Notes: generated by a model not told the origin, from the sequence alone. A DNA stretch of 15,692 bases from Flavobacteriales bacterium CG18_big_fil_WC_8_21_14_2_50_32_9 (GCA_002770955.1 PCUH01000194.1:1-15692); one strand, 5' to 3'; positions 1 to 7,700 are shown, numbered from the stretch's first letter. Made by a program: numbers and translations.

Positions 1-555
1 CGTTACACCTATATTATAAAAGATATTTCTAATTTGGATGTTGTTTTTGAAAACTTCCAAAAAAACATTAGACGCCATATCCGAAAAGCAGAAAAAAACA
101 TATCCATTGAACCCTCTGACAATATTGAATTAGCTTTTGAGATGAAATTAGAGACTGCTAGAAGGAAAAATACTTCTTCCCCTATTGATAAAAATAAACT
201 ATTACAATTATACAATTACTGCAAAAAAAATAATTGTGGAGAACTTTTAATTGCAAAAGACCAACAAAACAATGTACATTCTATGTTTTTTTATGTTTGG
301 GACGAACTTTCTGCTTATTGTTTAATTGGTGTAACAGATGATAAATATAAAAATGAAAGCTCAATGAATTTACTGTATTGGGAAGCAATTAAAAGAGCTT
401 CAACAAACACAAAAACATTTAATTTTAATGGTGGTATTATTGAAACTATAGAAACATTTTTTAGGTCTTATGGAGGAATACAAACACCTTATTTTGATAT
501 TAGTAAAACCAATTCATCCTTACTTAAAGCACTGAATTATAGCGTAAAAAAATGA
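1..555 (+). CDS. GNAT/FemAB-like acyltransferase, 5' end outside window
   Basis: The reading frame is open from base 1 to the TGA at 553-555 and has no stop at its left end, so the true start lies upstream. A TTG at 34 lies inside the protein and is not a credible start. The visible 184 residues align along their whole length with the C-terminal 60% of the next gene: RYTYIIKD matches RYTFILDT, IRRHIRKAEKN matches TRREIQKAEKE, and FNFNGGIIETIETFFRSYGG matches the same block next door. This is the acyl-CoA-binding half of the BioF2-like/FemAB-type GNAT fold (Pfam Acetyltransf_6 type, from memory). Such enzymes transfer acyl or aminoacyl groups in cell-wall, capsule or surface-glycan synthesis; the substrate here is unknown. 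It is probably cytoplasmic and cotranscribed with the following gene through a 4-base ATGA overlap. Confidence 0.8.
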   Translation, partial: RYTYIIKDISNLDVVFENFQKNIRRHIRKAEKNISIEPSDNIELAFEMKLETARRKNTSSPIDKNKLLQLYNYCKKNNCGELLIAKDQQNNVHSMFFYVWDELSAYCLIGVTDDKYKNESSMNLLYWEAIKRASTNTKTFNFNGGIIETIETFFRSYGGIQTPYFDISKTNSSLLKALNYSVKK

Positions 556-1490
556 ATGATAAAGAATTATTTAACCAATATTGTTCTGACAACAAAAATC
601 TTCCTTATTTTTTCGACTATGCGTATTATCAAACCATTTATGGCAATAACTGGGATGTTATTTTAGTTGAAAAAGGTGGAGTTGTAATGGGTATAATGCC
701 TTTTATTATTCATAGAAACAAGGGGTTTAAAGTAATAAGACCTGAATTTCTATTACCTTATCAAGGTATTTGGATAAATTATCCTGCAAATCAAAAATAC
801 AACACCAAAATAGGCTTTGAGAAAGAAGTTATTTCAAAAATAATTGAACAACTTCCTGATGTTGCTCTTTTTAGGCAACAATTTCATCCAACTTTCACTA
901 ATTGGTTACCATTTTTTTGGAAAGGTTATCAGCAAAATACTCGTTATACATTTATACTCGACACAAATTTGCCTATAAATGAAATTTATGCCAATTTCCA
1001 CAATAACACAAGAAGAGAAATTCAAAAAGCAGAAAAAGAACTTTTTACTGAAGAAGCAACCTCTATTTCAGATTTATACCAGTTAAAAGCGTTGGTTTAT
1101 AAAGAGAAAAACAACTCAACTTATCCTATTTCATTAAAAACTTTAGAAACAATCTATAGTTATTTTTCTAACAAAGAAACAGGAAAAATACTTTTAGCTA
1201 AAGATAAAGAGAACACCATTCATGCAGCTATTTTTTATGTTTGGGATGCAGAAAGTGCATATTACCTTCAAGGTGCGAGTAACACAAAATTTAAAACCTC
1301 TGGAGCAATTTCTTTATTACTTTGGGAAGCTATTAAAAGAACCGCTCTTTTAAATAGTCAAAAATTTAATTTCGAGGGCTCAATGGTTGAAAATGTACAC
1401 CGTTATTTCACTAATTTTGGAGGCAAGCAAGTTCCTTACTTTGAAATAAGTAAAACCAACAACACAGTTCTAAAATTATTACGTTATTAA
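552..1490 (+). CDS. GNAT/FemAB-like acyltransferase (tandem paralog)
   Basis: A complete protein of 312 residues with no signal peptide or membrane segment, so probably cytoplasmic. It has the two-lobed layout of BioF2/FemAB-like GNAT enzymes. The N-terminal lobe (about 1-120) contains WDVILVEKGGVVMGIMPF, a typical 'own gene product, then general acyltransferase' strand pair. A basic helix (NNTRREIQKAEKE, about 150-162) follows, and the C-terminal lobe ends in the conserved block FNFEGSMVENVHRYFTNFGG. The ATG overlaps the TGA of the upstream paralog (ATGA), so translation is probably coupled. Together with the upstream copy and the downstream deacetylase it suggests modification of a surface or exported glycan. 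Exact substrate and acyl donor cannot be read from the sequence. The pair is a tandem duplication with clear but divergent similarity at protein level. Confidence 0.8.
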   Translation: MNDKELFNQYCSDNKNLPYFFDYAYYQTIYGNNWDVILVEKGGVVMGIMPFIIHRNKGFKVIRPEFLLPYQGIWINYPANQKYNTKIGFEKEVISKIIEQLPDVALFRQQFHPTFTNWLPFFWKGYQQNTRYTFILDTNLPINEIYANFHNNTRREIQKAEKELFTEEATSISDLYQLKALVYKEKNNSTYPISLKTLETIYSYFSNKETGKILLAKDKENTIHAAIFYVWDAESAYYLQGASNTKFKTSGAISLLLWEAIKRTALLNSQKFNFEGSMVENVHRYFTNFGGKQVPYFEISKTNNTVLKLLRY

Positions 1491-1527
1491 AAAATTTATT
1501 TTAAATATTGCTCAACTAGGTGCTTTT

Positions 1528-2424
1528 TTGTTTTCACATAAACAACTTATCCGTTTAAGTGGAAAAAAACTAATTCTACCCTTTTATCATATTGTTAGTG
1601 ACAACAACCCGACTCATATTGCTAATTTATATCCACATAAATCCATTTCATACTTTCGTAATGATTTAGATTATCTTTTAAAACACTTTGAACCAATTTC
1701 TTTAAAAGAACTTATCGAAATAAAAAAAAACAATCTTCCTCTTCGGAAAAACTGTTTCCACCTTACTTTTGATGATGGCTTAAGTGAATTTTACCATGTA
1801 GTTGCTCCTATTTTGCTTGAAAAAAAAATTCCTGCTACGGTTTTTCTAAATAGTAATTTTATTGATAATAAAGCATTGTTTTTTAGATATAAAGCAAGCA
1901 TTCTAGCTGATGAATTAACTGCTGATAATGTTTTGGATTTTTCTTACCATCAAGAAAATGAATTGGATGAATTAGCAAAAATTTTTGATATTCGTTGGGA
2001 AGATTATTTAACCACTCACCAGCCTTATTTAACAAGTGTTCAAATTCAAGAGTTAATTAATCAAGGATTTACTTTTGGTGCCCATAGCAAAAACCACCCT
2101 TTGTATAGTGAGCTGACTTTGGAAGAACAACTAGAGCAAACTTTGTCAAGTTTAGAGGTGATTTCCGCTCAATTTAAACTTGATTACAACGTGTTTTCTT
2201 TTCCATTTACTGACGATAAAGTGAAAAAATCCTTTTTTGATGCGATAGCAAATAAAATAGATTTAACCTTTGGAAGTGCTGGTTTAAAAGAAGATAGTGT
2301 TAAAACGAATCTTCAACGTATCCCTATGGAAACAAAATTTGATGCTGAAGTTCATATTAAAACCCAATATGTTGCTTATTTAATTAAACGATTGATTGGA
2401 AAATGGAAAATAAAACGAAAATGA
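1528..2424 (+). CDS. Polysaccharide deacetylase (NodB-homology family)
   Basis: The 298-residue protein carries the carbohydrate esterase 4 signatures. Motif 1 is LTFDDG at residues 79-84, supplying the catalytic base and a metal-ligand Asp. Motif 2 is GAHSKNHP, with His186 and His190 as the H-x3-H metal ligands. The family removes N- or O-acetyl groups from glycans such as peptidoglycan, poly-N-acetylglucosamine or LPS sugars, using a divalent metal. No clear signal peptide is seen, so it may act on a cytoplasmic or membrane-linked intermediate. It lies 37 bases after the acyltransferase gene and is probably in the same operon. The only common start codon is the TTG at 1528, with AGG about 8 bases upstream. 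The frame stays open back to 1474, and an ATT at 1486 would add KKFILNIAQLGAFL, a plausible N-terminal helix. The start is therefore uncertain. Confidence 0.88.
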   Translation: MFSHKQLIRLSGKKLILPFYHIVSDNNPTHIANLYPHKSISYFRNDLDYLLKHFEPISLKELIEIKKNNLPLRKNCFHLTFDDGLSEFYHVVAPILLEKKIPATVFLNSNFIDNKALFFRYKASILADELTADNVLDFSYHQENELDELAKIFDIRWEDYLTTHQPYLTSVQIQELINQGFTFGAHSKNHPLYSELTLEEQLEQTLSSLEVISAQFKLDYNVFSFPFTDDKVKKSFFDAIANKIDLTFGSAGLKEDSVKTNLQRIPMETKFDAEVHIKTQYVAYLIKRLIGKWKIKRK

Positions 2425-2549
2425 TTTACGATTTACGAATTACGATTGACCATTGACCATTGACCATTGACCATTGACCATTGACTATTGACCATTGACC
2501 ATTGACTATTGACTATTGACTATTGACTATTGACCATTGACCATTGACT
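2424..2549. repeat. Heptamer tandem repeat, 18 units
   Basis: Eighteen head-to-tail 7-base units fill almost the whole gap between two convergent genes. Three leading units are ATTTACG, ATTTACG and AATTACG (2424-2444). Fifteen units of ATTGACC or ATTGACT follow (2445-2549). The last base alternates C/T in the order CCCCCTCCTTTTCCT. The array starts on the last base of the deacetylase stop codon and ends 5 bases before the stop of the oppositely oriented gene. It has no hairpin-forming symmetry and no T-tract terminator. Intergenic arrays of TGACCAT/GATTTACGA type are, from memory, scattered in many Bacteroidota genomes. Copy number is likely to vary between strains by replication slippage. 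Confidence 0.95.
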
Positions 2550-2554
2550 ATTTG

Positions 2555-3775
2555 TTATTTAAAATTTACTGGACTTTCTTCTTTCACAAAATCCCTCAAG
2601 TATTCATATCTAGAAGTTAAATCACCGTTTTCGCATATAGTTGCTCGTTTAATTACATCTTCCTTATCATTGATTAAATGAGGTAGTACTTTATCAATAA
2701 ATTCTCTACCAAAATCGGTCGAGGCATCTTTTGGCAATTCACAAGGTAAATTATCAACAGCCATAACTGTAATTGCATCAACATCATCAAAAGCAACTTC
2801 TTTTTCAGTGATAGGGTTATATCCATACAAAGGTTTATTAATGGTTGATGGGCGAAGGGTAGATGCAATTGGTCCGTTAATATCACAACTAATATCTCCT
2901 ATAACTTTTATTTTAAAGTTGGGTAATTTGGCATCATTTCTTGAAAAAATAAAAGGAGCTTTGTTATCCCAAAAATGACCAGTTATATACATATCGGCTA
3001 CCAGAGCAAATGGCAAAAAATTAGATTCAAATTCTTGAGGTCTTTCATAAAAATCTTTCTTAGAAAAAGGCTTTCCATCTTTACGTTTGTTGTAATCAAG
3101 AACAGATAATTGAGTGAAAACAGGTTTATCAAAATTTCTCTTCAAAAAATCGTCTGCACTTACATGTTGAATATTTAACTTAGTTAAAACTTCAATAATC
3201 CCACTAGATACTCTACCGTCACCCGTAATCAAAAGTTTAAAATTTGTTGGTAATGCAATATTGGAAAGTTCTTGTTCCATTTCATTTCTATCAGCACATA
3301 AATAGGCTCGTTTAAGTTCAAACAACTTAGTTCGTTTTCCAAAAGCATAAAAAGTATTGTAACATCCAACTATTCCAGCATATTTTCCAAAACCTATTAG
3401 TCTAACGCCTGATACATTGGTTAATGCTTCATAATCAACCATACGAATTTTTTTATTAATCATTTCAATTAATAAATTTCGATTATATACTTGTTTTTTA
3501 ATTGTATGAGAGAAATATAAATAGGTTTTATTTGGAATTAAATCGTTAACAGGAACTTCTTTCACGCCCATAAGCACATCGCAATCAGTCAAATCATTAA
3601 CCACCTCAACGCCTAAATTGGTAAATTCTTCATCTTTAAATCTTCTCACATTACTTGATTGAACGACCAATGAAATGGGTGGAAAATGTTCAATAATTTC
3701 TTTACATTGAGAGGGAGACAAAGGAACCCGTTCATCTGGTGGTGTTTTTCCTTCTTTTAAAATTCCAATCTTCAT
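2555..3775 (-). CDS. Alanine dehydrogenase/saccharopine dehydrogenase-like NAD(P)-dependent oxidoreductase
   Basis: A 406-residue protein with an N-terminal AlaDh/PNT-type domain opening with KIGILKEGKTPPDERVPLSP, the family signature with the conserved K-E...E-R-V-x-L-[ST]-P. The nucleotide-binding Rossmann segment is KLLITGDGRVSSGIIEVL, a G-x-G-x3-S-G variant of the usual G-x-G-x2-G loop. Residues GFGKYAGIVGCYNTFYAFGKRT are typical of the lysine-forming saccharopine dehydrogenase branch (yeast Lys1-like). The likely chemistry is reversible NAD(P)-linked oxidative deamination or cleavage of an amino acid adduct. The substrate is uncertain, because no lysine-pathway gene is adjacent. The frame extends upstream to an ATG at 3820, but I place the start at 3775: the family motif begins there and the best -7 box (3798-3805) lies inside the longer version. 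Confidence 0.82.
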   Translation of the reverse strand: MKIGILKEGKTPPDERVPLSPSQCKEIIEHFPPISLVVQSSNVRRFKDEEFTNLGVEVVNDLTDCDVLMGVKEVPVNDLIPNKTYLYFSHTIKKQVYNRNLLIEMINKKIRMVDYEALTNVSGVRLIGFGKYAGIVGCYNTFYAFGKRTKLFELKRAYLCADRNEMEQELSNIALPTNFKLLITGDGRVSSGIIEVLTKLNIQHVSADDFLKRNFDKPVFTQLSVLDYNKRKDGKPFSKKDFYERPQEFESNFLPFALVADMYITGHFWDNKAPFIFSRNDAKLPNFKIKVIGDISCDINGPIASTLRPSTINKPLYGYNPITEKEVAFDDVDAITVMAVDNLPCELPKDASTDFGREFIDKVLPHLINDKEDVIKRATICENGDLTSRYEYLRDFVKEESPVNFK

Positions 3776-3797
3776 ATTATACCATTTTACAAAGGTG

Positions 3798-3805
3798 CAA
3801 ATGTA
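3798..3805 (-). promoter_or_regulatory. -7 box for the dehydrogenase gene
   Basis: The minus strand reads TACATTTG, an exact match to the Bacteroidota -7 consensus TAnnTTTG. It predicts a transcript start near 3791, about 16 bases before the ATG at 3775. No good -33 TTG is seen at the usual distance. It supports the shorter protein start. Confidence 0.45.
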
Positions 3806-3861
3806 ACTAAAATCTACCATAAAATATTAACGAATTAACAACAAGTTGAATCAAAATTAAG

Positions 3862-3869
3862 TAACTTTG
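3862..3869 (+). promoter_or_regulatory. -7 box for tmRNA
   Basis: TAACTTTG matches TAnnTTTG exactly and sits 23 bases before the mature 5' end of the tmRNA. It predicts a start near 3876 and a short 5' leader that RNase P would remove. A TTG at 3846-3848 is closer than the usual -33 spacing, so the -33 element is weak or absent. Confidence 0.5.
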
Positions 3870-3892
3870 TTAAAGTTCTTTGATAACATTTT

Positions 3893-4293
3893 GGGGTCGT
3901 TTTTGGTTTTGACAGCAAGATGAATGGATATGTAAGCATGTCGAGCATTGTGAGTTGGCTCGTAAATATCGGCTCTCGAATCGCTAACTGGCGAAAATAA
4001 CTATGCAATGGCTGCGTAATCTCGACCAAGTCGGATTATACTTAATACTTACTCTTAGAGGGTAAGCACCATTAATCTCTCAACAGTTCTGTTCATTAAT
4101 TGTTGTATTCGAGGTTTCAAAATTTTGAACTAGCTAAGTAAAACGCTTCGATTTACTGGCAAAACACAAGAAGCTTAAGTTTATAATTGGCTGTCTTTAG
4201 CCTGTTTTATACCTAACAATTAATTAAAGACTAAACATGAAGAAAGCGTATTGATTCCTTGTTTGGACGAGGGTTCGAATCCCTCCGACTCCA
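3893..4293 (+). ncRNA. ssrA: tmRNA (transfer-messenger RNA, ribosome rescue)
   Basis: The tRNA-like ends are plain. The 5' GGGGTCG (3893-3899) pairs with CGACTCC (4286-4292) as a 7-bp acceptor stem with one G-U pair. The T-arm is GAGGG-TTCGAAT-CCCTC (4269-4285), and A4293 is the discriminator. The 5' sequence GGGGTCGTTTTTGGTTTTGA is typical of tmRNA. The tag frame runs 3990-4019 and encodes G-E-N-N-Y-A-M-A-A followed by TAA; the resume codon is GGC, and the hydrophobic-Ala-Ala end is a degradation signal for ClpXP-type proteases. The 3' CCA is not encoded (CAG follows), so a nucleotidyltransferase must add it. The RNA works with SmpB to free stalled ribosomes and label the unfinished protein. 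It is one-piece, not permuted. The region between tag and T-arm should fold into pseudoknots, which I did not model in full. Confidence 0.96.
3990..4019 (+). other. tmRNA proteolysis-tag reading frame
   Basis: GGC GAA AAT AAC TAT GCA ATG GCT GCG TAA gives GENNYAMAA. The form I remember for Bacteroidota is GENNYALAA, so Met replaces Leu at the seventh position. This is a conservative hydrophobic change, and the C-terminal AA needed for degradation is kept. Confidence 0.92.
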
Positions 4294-4304
4294 CAGATAA
4301 AAAA

Positions 4305-4335
4305 CCGATTATTTAATTATAATCGGTTTTTTTTT
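4305..4335 (+). terminator. Intrinsic terminator after tmRNA
   Basis: A perfect 8-bp stem, CCGATTAT (4305-4312) and ATAATCGG (4319-4326), with a TTAATT loop, is followed by nine T residues. The AAAA before the stem can extend it by pairing with the T-tract. It lies 11 bases after the mature tmRNA end and separates it from the secreted-protein gene downstream. Confidence 0.9.
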
Positions 4336-4382
4336 ATACTTTTACTATTCTACAATTTAAATATTACTAAATTTATTTAACC

Positions 4383-5462
4383 ATGAAAAGAAGCTACTTT
4401 CTAATTTTATCATTATTTATTACCGTTAATTTAGTTGCACAAATTACAATTAGTAACAATGATATGCCTTCGGCAAATGATATTTACCACATGAGTATTA
4501 CCACTAATTTACAAGGAAATGACCCAGTATTGACGGGGACAAATTATTTATGGGATTATTCGCAATTACAAGCTAACATTCAACGGTCTGATACATTTGT
4601 TACTGTAACCTCAACACCTTTTGCTTATCAATTTTACTTCAATAACATTTTGCTTTATCCAACGCATAAGGCAAGTTACGCAATAAAAGGAAATGATATA
4701 AATTTTCAAGTGGTTTCAATGACTGATTTGTTTGATTTTTATAAAAACGCTACTTCTCAATATGCCAATGTTGGTTTTGGAGCTAACATTAATGGCGTTC
4801 CATCATCAACAAGAAGAATTCCTGTTGATGTTCAATATGTTTTCCCGCTCAACTACAACAATAATAATATTTCTTATTCTGAATTTTTAGTTTCCATACC
4901 AACAATTGGAGATTATGGTCAATCTCAAGAGCGTATTGACACTGTTGATGGCTGGGGAAGTGTGATTACTCCTTTAGGAACTTTCAATTGCTTAAGAGTA
5001 AAATCTATTTTAAACATTACGGATACGCTTTACACCTCTCAGTTTGGAATAGGATTAAGTTTTCCGAGACCTCAACAAATCGAATATAAATGGGTAGCTA
5101 TTGGTTCTGGAGTTCCTGTATTGAAAATAACAACTGCTGTTGGAGGTTCTCAAATAGAATATCAGGACAATTTAATGGTAGGCATTAATGATAATATTTT
5201 GCCTATATATCATTTTAAGGCATTTCCTAATCCAGCAAAAGAATCAATTCTTATTGATTTTCAATCTCTAAAGAAAGAACAAATCACCATCAATTTAAAA
5301 GATATAAATGGTAAAATTGTTAAACAGATTTATAATGGGAATATTGAAAAAGGTAACAACCATATTTTTTTATCTCTATCTGAGTTTAGTAATGGTATTT
5401 ACTTTTTAGAAATGAGAATTAATAATCACACAAAAACTGAAAAACTAATTATTGCTAGATGA
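4383..5462 (+). CDS. Secreted protein with T9SS C-terminal sorting domain (paralog A)
   Basis: A 359-residue protein starting with a Sec signal peptide (MKRSYFLILSLFITVNLVAQ, likely cut after Gln20 or near it). The body (about 21-275) matches no family I recognise. It contains DYSQLQA, IDTVDGWGS and LKITTAVGG blocks and looks all-beta. The last 83 residues (about 277-359) are a type A T9SS sorting domain: FPNPAKESILIDF, then DINGKIV, then GNNHIFLSLSEFSNGIYFLEM and a final KLIIAR. The protein should cross the inner membrane by Sec, be moved across the outer membrane by the Por/T9SS machine, and be released or anchored to surface lipopolysaccharide. The next gene is a paralog of the same length. 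Function unknown. Confidence 0.88.
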   Translation: MKRSYFLILSLFITVNLVAQITISNNDMPSANDIYHMSITTNLQGNDPVLTGTNYLWDYSQLQANIQRSDTFVTVTSTPFAYQFYFNNILLYPTHKASYAIKGNDINFQVVSMTDLFDFYKNATSQYANVGFGANINGVPSSTRRIPVDVQYVFPLNYNNNNISYSEFLVSIPTIGDYGQSQERIDTVDGWGSVITPLGTFNCLRVKSILNITDTLYTSQFGIGLSFPRPQQIEYKWVAIGSGVPVLKITTAVGGSQIEYQDNLMVGINDNILPIYHFKAFPNPAKESILIDFQSLKKEQITINLKDINGKIVKQIYNGNIEKGNNHIFLSLSEFSNGIYFLEMRINNHTKTEKLIIAR

Positions 5463-5472
5463 TAATGAAACT

Positions 5473-5499
5473 AAATAACCTAGTAGGCTAGATTTATTT
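5473..5499 (+). other. Imperfect hairpin between the two T9SS paralogs
   Basis: AAATAA-C-CTAG pairs with CTAG-AT-TTATTT around a TAGG loop, leaving a small internal bulge. It occupies the 66-base gap between the paralogs. It is AT-rich with no clean T-tract, so it may be a weak attenuator or mRNA stabiliser, or chance. Confidence 0.3.
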
Positions 5500-5528
5500 A
5501 ATTGAGTAATCAATTTATATTTTTTTCC

Positions 5529-6608
5529 ATGAAAAAGATCAACCTTTTATTAATATTAACGGTAATGACCATTACTGGTAATGCACAAATAACCATAACT
5601 GACAATGATATGCCTATTGTTAATGATATTTATAAAATAAATATCACCTCTGATTTACAAGGAAATGACCCTGCTTTAACTGGAACTAATTATTTGTGGG
5701 ACTATTCACAATTACAAGCTGAAACGCAAAGAGCTGATACTTTAGTTGTGGTTTCTTCCTTACCTATAATCTTTCAATATTTTTTTAACAACAGTTTTAT
5801 ATTCCCCAACCACAAGGCAGATTATGGTGTGAAGGGACAAAATATAAATATTCAAATAGTAGCGATTACTGATGTATATAATTTTTATAAAAACTCCCCT
5901 ACTCAATATGACAATGTTGGATTCGCTGCCAATATAAATAACATTCCTACTCCAACAAGAAGATCACCTGTTGATGTAGAATATATTTTTCCATTAAATT
6001 ATAACGACAACAACATTTCCAATTCTGAATTTTTAATTAGCATTCCTACTTATGGAGATTATGGACAATCGCAAGAACGAATAGACACCGTTGATGGCTG
6101 GGGTAGCATAATTACTCCTGCTGGTACTACCGAATGTTTACGAATAAAATCTATTCTTAATATTGTTGATACTTTTTATATAGCCTCATGGAATATTGGT
6201 TTTAGTGTTCCTCGACCTCCACAAATTGAATACAAATGGTTGGCTGAAAAATCAGGTGTACCTTTCCTAAAAATTACAAATACCCTAGGAATTTATCAAG
6301 TAGAATACCAAGATAGTTTACGGTATATAAGACCCGAAATACATTTTAATTTTAAACTATTTCCAAACCCTTCTCATGAATTGATTACATTAGAGTTTTA
6401 CACTTCCATATCACGTAATGTAGATATCGTGTTTTATGATGTTAATGGTAAAAAAGCAAAACATGCTTACTCAGGAAAAAGTGTAAAAGGCAATAATACC
6501 ATCCCCTTACCCTTTTCTGAATTAAAACTTAGCAAAGGAATTTATTTTGTAAATGTGTTAATTGAAGGTATGTTAGATAAAACACAAAAAATGATTATCA
6601 TCGAATAG
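5529..6608 (+). CDS. Secreted protein with T9SS C-terminal sorting domain (paralog B)
   Basis: I start this gene at the ATG at 5529, which begins a proper signal peptide (MKKINLLLILTVMTITGNAQ). The in-frame TTG at 5502 would only add a hydrophobic tail in front. The product is then 359 residues, the same length as the upstream paralog. The body repeats its neighbour's blocks: QITITDNDMP, LQGNDPALTGTNYLWDYSQL, PVDVEYIFPLNYNDNNIS and GDYGQSQERIDTVDGWGS are nearly identical. The T9SS type A domain (about 272-359; FPNPSHELITLEF, FYDVNGKKAK, KGIYFVNV, MIIIE) is clearly less alike. It probably arose by tandem duplication. The two are spaced 66 bases apart and may be cotranscribed. Role unknown, presumably cell-surface or secreted. 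Confidence 0.87.
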   Translation: MKKINLLLILTVMTITGNAQITITDNDMPIVNDIYKINITSDLQGNDPALTGTNYLWDYSQLQAETQRADTLVVVSSLPIIFQYFFNNSFIFPNHKADYGVKGQNINIQIVAITDVYNFYKNSPTQYDNVGFAANINNIPTPTRRSPVDVEYIFPLNYNDNNISNSEFLISIPTYGDYGQSQERIDTVDGWGSIITPAGTTECLRIKSILNIVDTFYIASWNIGFSVPRPPQIEYKWLAEKSGVPFLKITNTLGIYQVEYQDSLRYIRPEIHFNFKLFPNPSHELITLEFYTSISRNVDIVFYDVNGKKAKHAYSGKSVKGNNTIPLPFSELKLSKGIYFVNVLIEGMLDKTQKMIIIE

Positions 6609-6620
6609 AAAGATATAGAA

Positions 6621-7700
6621 TTATTTAGGAGCTATCCTTAGTAAATAAATTGCTAATGCTGCAAAAAGAATATTAGGTGTCCAAACTGCAATAAAAATAG
6701 ATGCTCCAGAAGTTAAAGCAAAGGATGTGAAGATTTGCATAAATAAAATGTAAGCTGCACTAATTAACAAACCTACTCCAATGTGCATCCCTATTCCTCC
6801 TCTTACTTTTCTGCTCGAAACAGATACCCCAATAATAGTAAGAATAAATGTTGCAAAGGGATAGGCCAAACGTGTTTGTCGTTCAACTAAATATGTTGAT
6901 ATTTTTTCAGAACCTTTGAATTGAGCTTCTTCAATAAATTCATTTAATTTAAATAAGTCCATCGTTTGAACAAAACTGTTTCTACGTTTGAATTCATCTG
7001 GTTTTAAATTAATTACAGTATCTTTTCGCAAACCCGATGTAACAATTTCATCTAACCCCTTTATGTGTCTTTCATAATAGTTATTAATAGTCCATTTCTG
7101 AGAAATACTATCCCAAATAACATTATCTGCAAGTAATTTATAATTAAGCTCGCCATTATCGTCAAAGTTTTCGATTGAAAAATTCATTCCTACATTCATT
7201 TCAGCATTAAAACTTGCCATATAAATATAAGTTGTTTTACTAATTTGCATGTGAATATCTCTATCAAAATTTCTAAACGTATTTCTATAATAAATTTCTT
7301 CGAAAGCCAACCGCTTCTTATTGGAATCGGGAATTAAAAAATTATTCAAATAAAATGTGAAAATGGTTAGTATTATGGATGCGATAAAATAAGGACGGAG
7401 TAATCTGTTAAAACTAATTCCACTGGATAGAATGGCAATAATTTCAGAATTACTTGCCATTTTTGAAGTAAAAAATATTACTGAGATGAAAATAAATAAT
7501 GGGCTTAATTGATTTACTAAATAAGGCACGTAGTTAATATAATAATCAAATAAAATACCAGAAACGGGTGCTTTTTTCTCAATGAAATCCTGAAGTTTTT
7601 CAGATAAATCAAAGATTATAATAACGGGTATTATAAGAAGGATAGTAAAAAAAAAGGTTCCTAAAAATTTTTTTATGATATAGTAGTCTAATTTTTTCAA
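6621..7700 (-). CDS. LptF/LptG-family permease (YjgP/YjgQ)
   Basis: A 359-residue membrane protein with the layout of LPS-transport permeases. Two N-terminal helices come first (about 11-31 and 57-79). A third helix (about 104-121) carries the family pattern SEIIAILSSGISFNRLLRP just before it. A periplasmic beta-jellyroll-like domain spans about 125-270. Three C-terminal helices follow (about 278-296, 300-322, 330-354). It should work with LptB2 and LptC to extract lipopolysaccharide from the inner membrane and push it to the LptA bridge. F or G cannot be decided by eye. It begins 29 bases after the end of tgt on the same strand, so the two form an operon. It is convergent with the T9SS gene, with 12 bases between stop codons. 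Confidence 0.88.
   Translation of the reverse strand: MKKLDYYIIKKFLGTFFFTILLIIPVIIIFDLSEKLQDFIEKKAPVSGILFDYYINYVPYLVNQLSPLFIFISVIFFTSKMASNSEIIAILSSGISFNRLLRPYFIASIILTIFTFYLNNFLIPDSNKKRLAFEEIYYRNTFRNFDRDIHMQISKTTYIYMASFNAEMNVGMNFSIENFDDNGELNYKLLADNVIWDSISQKWTINNYYERHIKGLDEIVTSGLRKDTVINLKPDEFKRRNSFVQTMDLFKLNEFIEEAQFKGSEKISTYLVERQTRLAYPFATFILTIIGVSVSSRKVRGGIGMHIGVGLLISAAYILFMQIFTSFALTSGASIFIAVWTPNILFAALAIYLLRIAPK

Noticed and set aside
9..215. Minus-strand frame opposite the first acyltransferase
   Set aside because: The plus-strand frame aligns with its tandem paralog throughout, so the opposite frame is a shadow.
2424..2549. CRISPR array
   Set aside because: Units are 7 bases, contiguous and without spacers, and no cas genes are present, so this is a simple tandem repeat.
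2674..2886. 70-residue minus-strand frame inside the dehydrogenase gene
   Set aside because: It is a different frame of the same strand within a well-supported gene.
3835..4029. 64-residue minus-strand frame over the tmRNA 5' half
   Set aside because: It is antisense to a structured RNA; no protein features.
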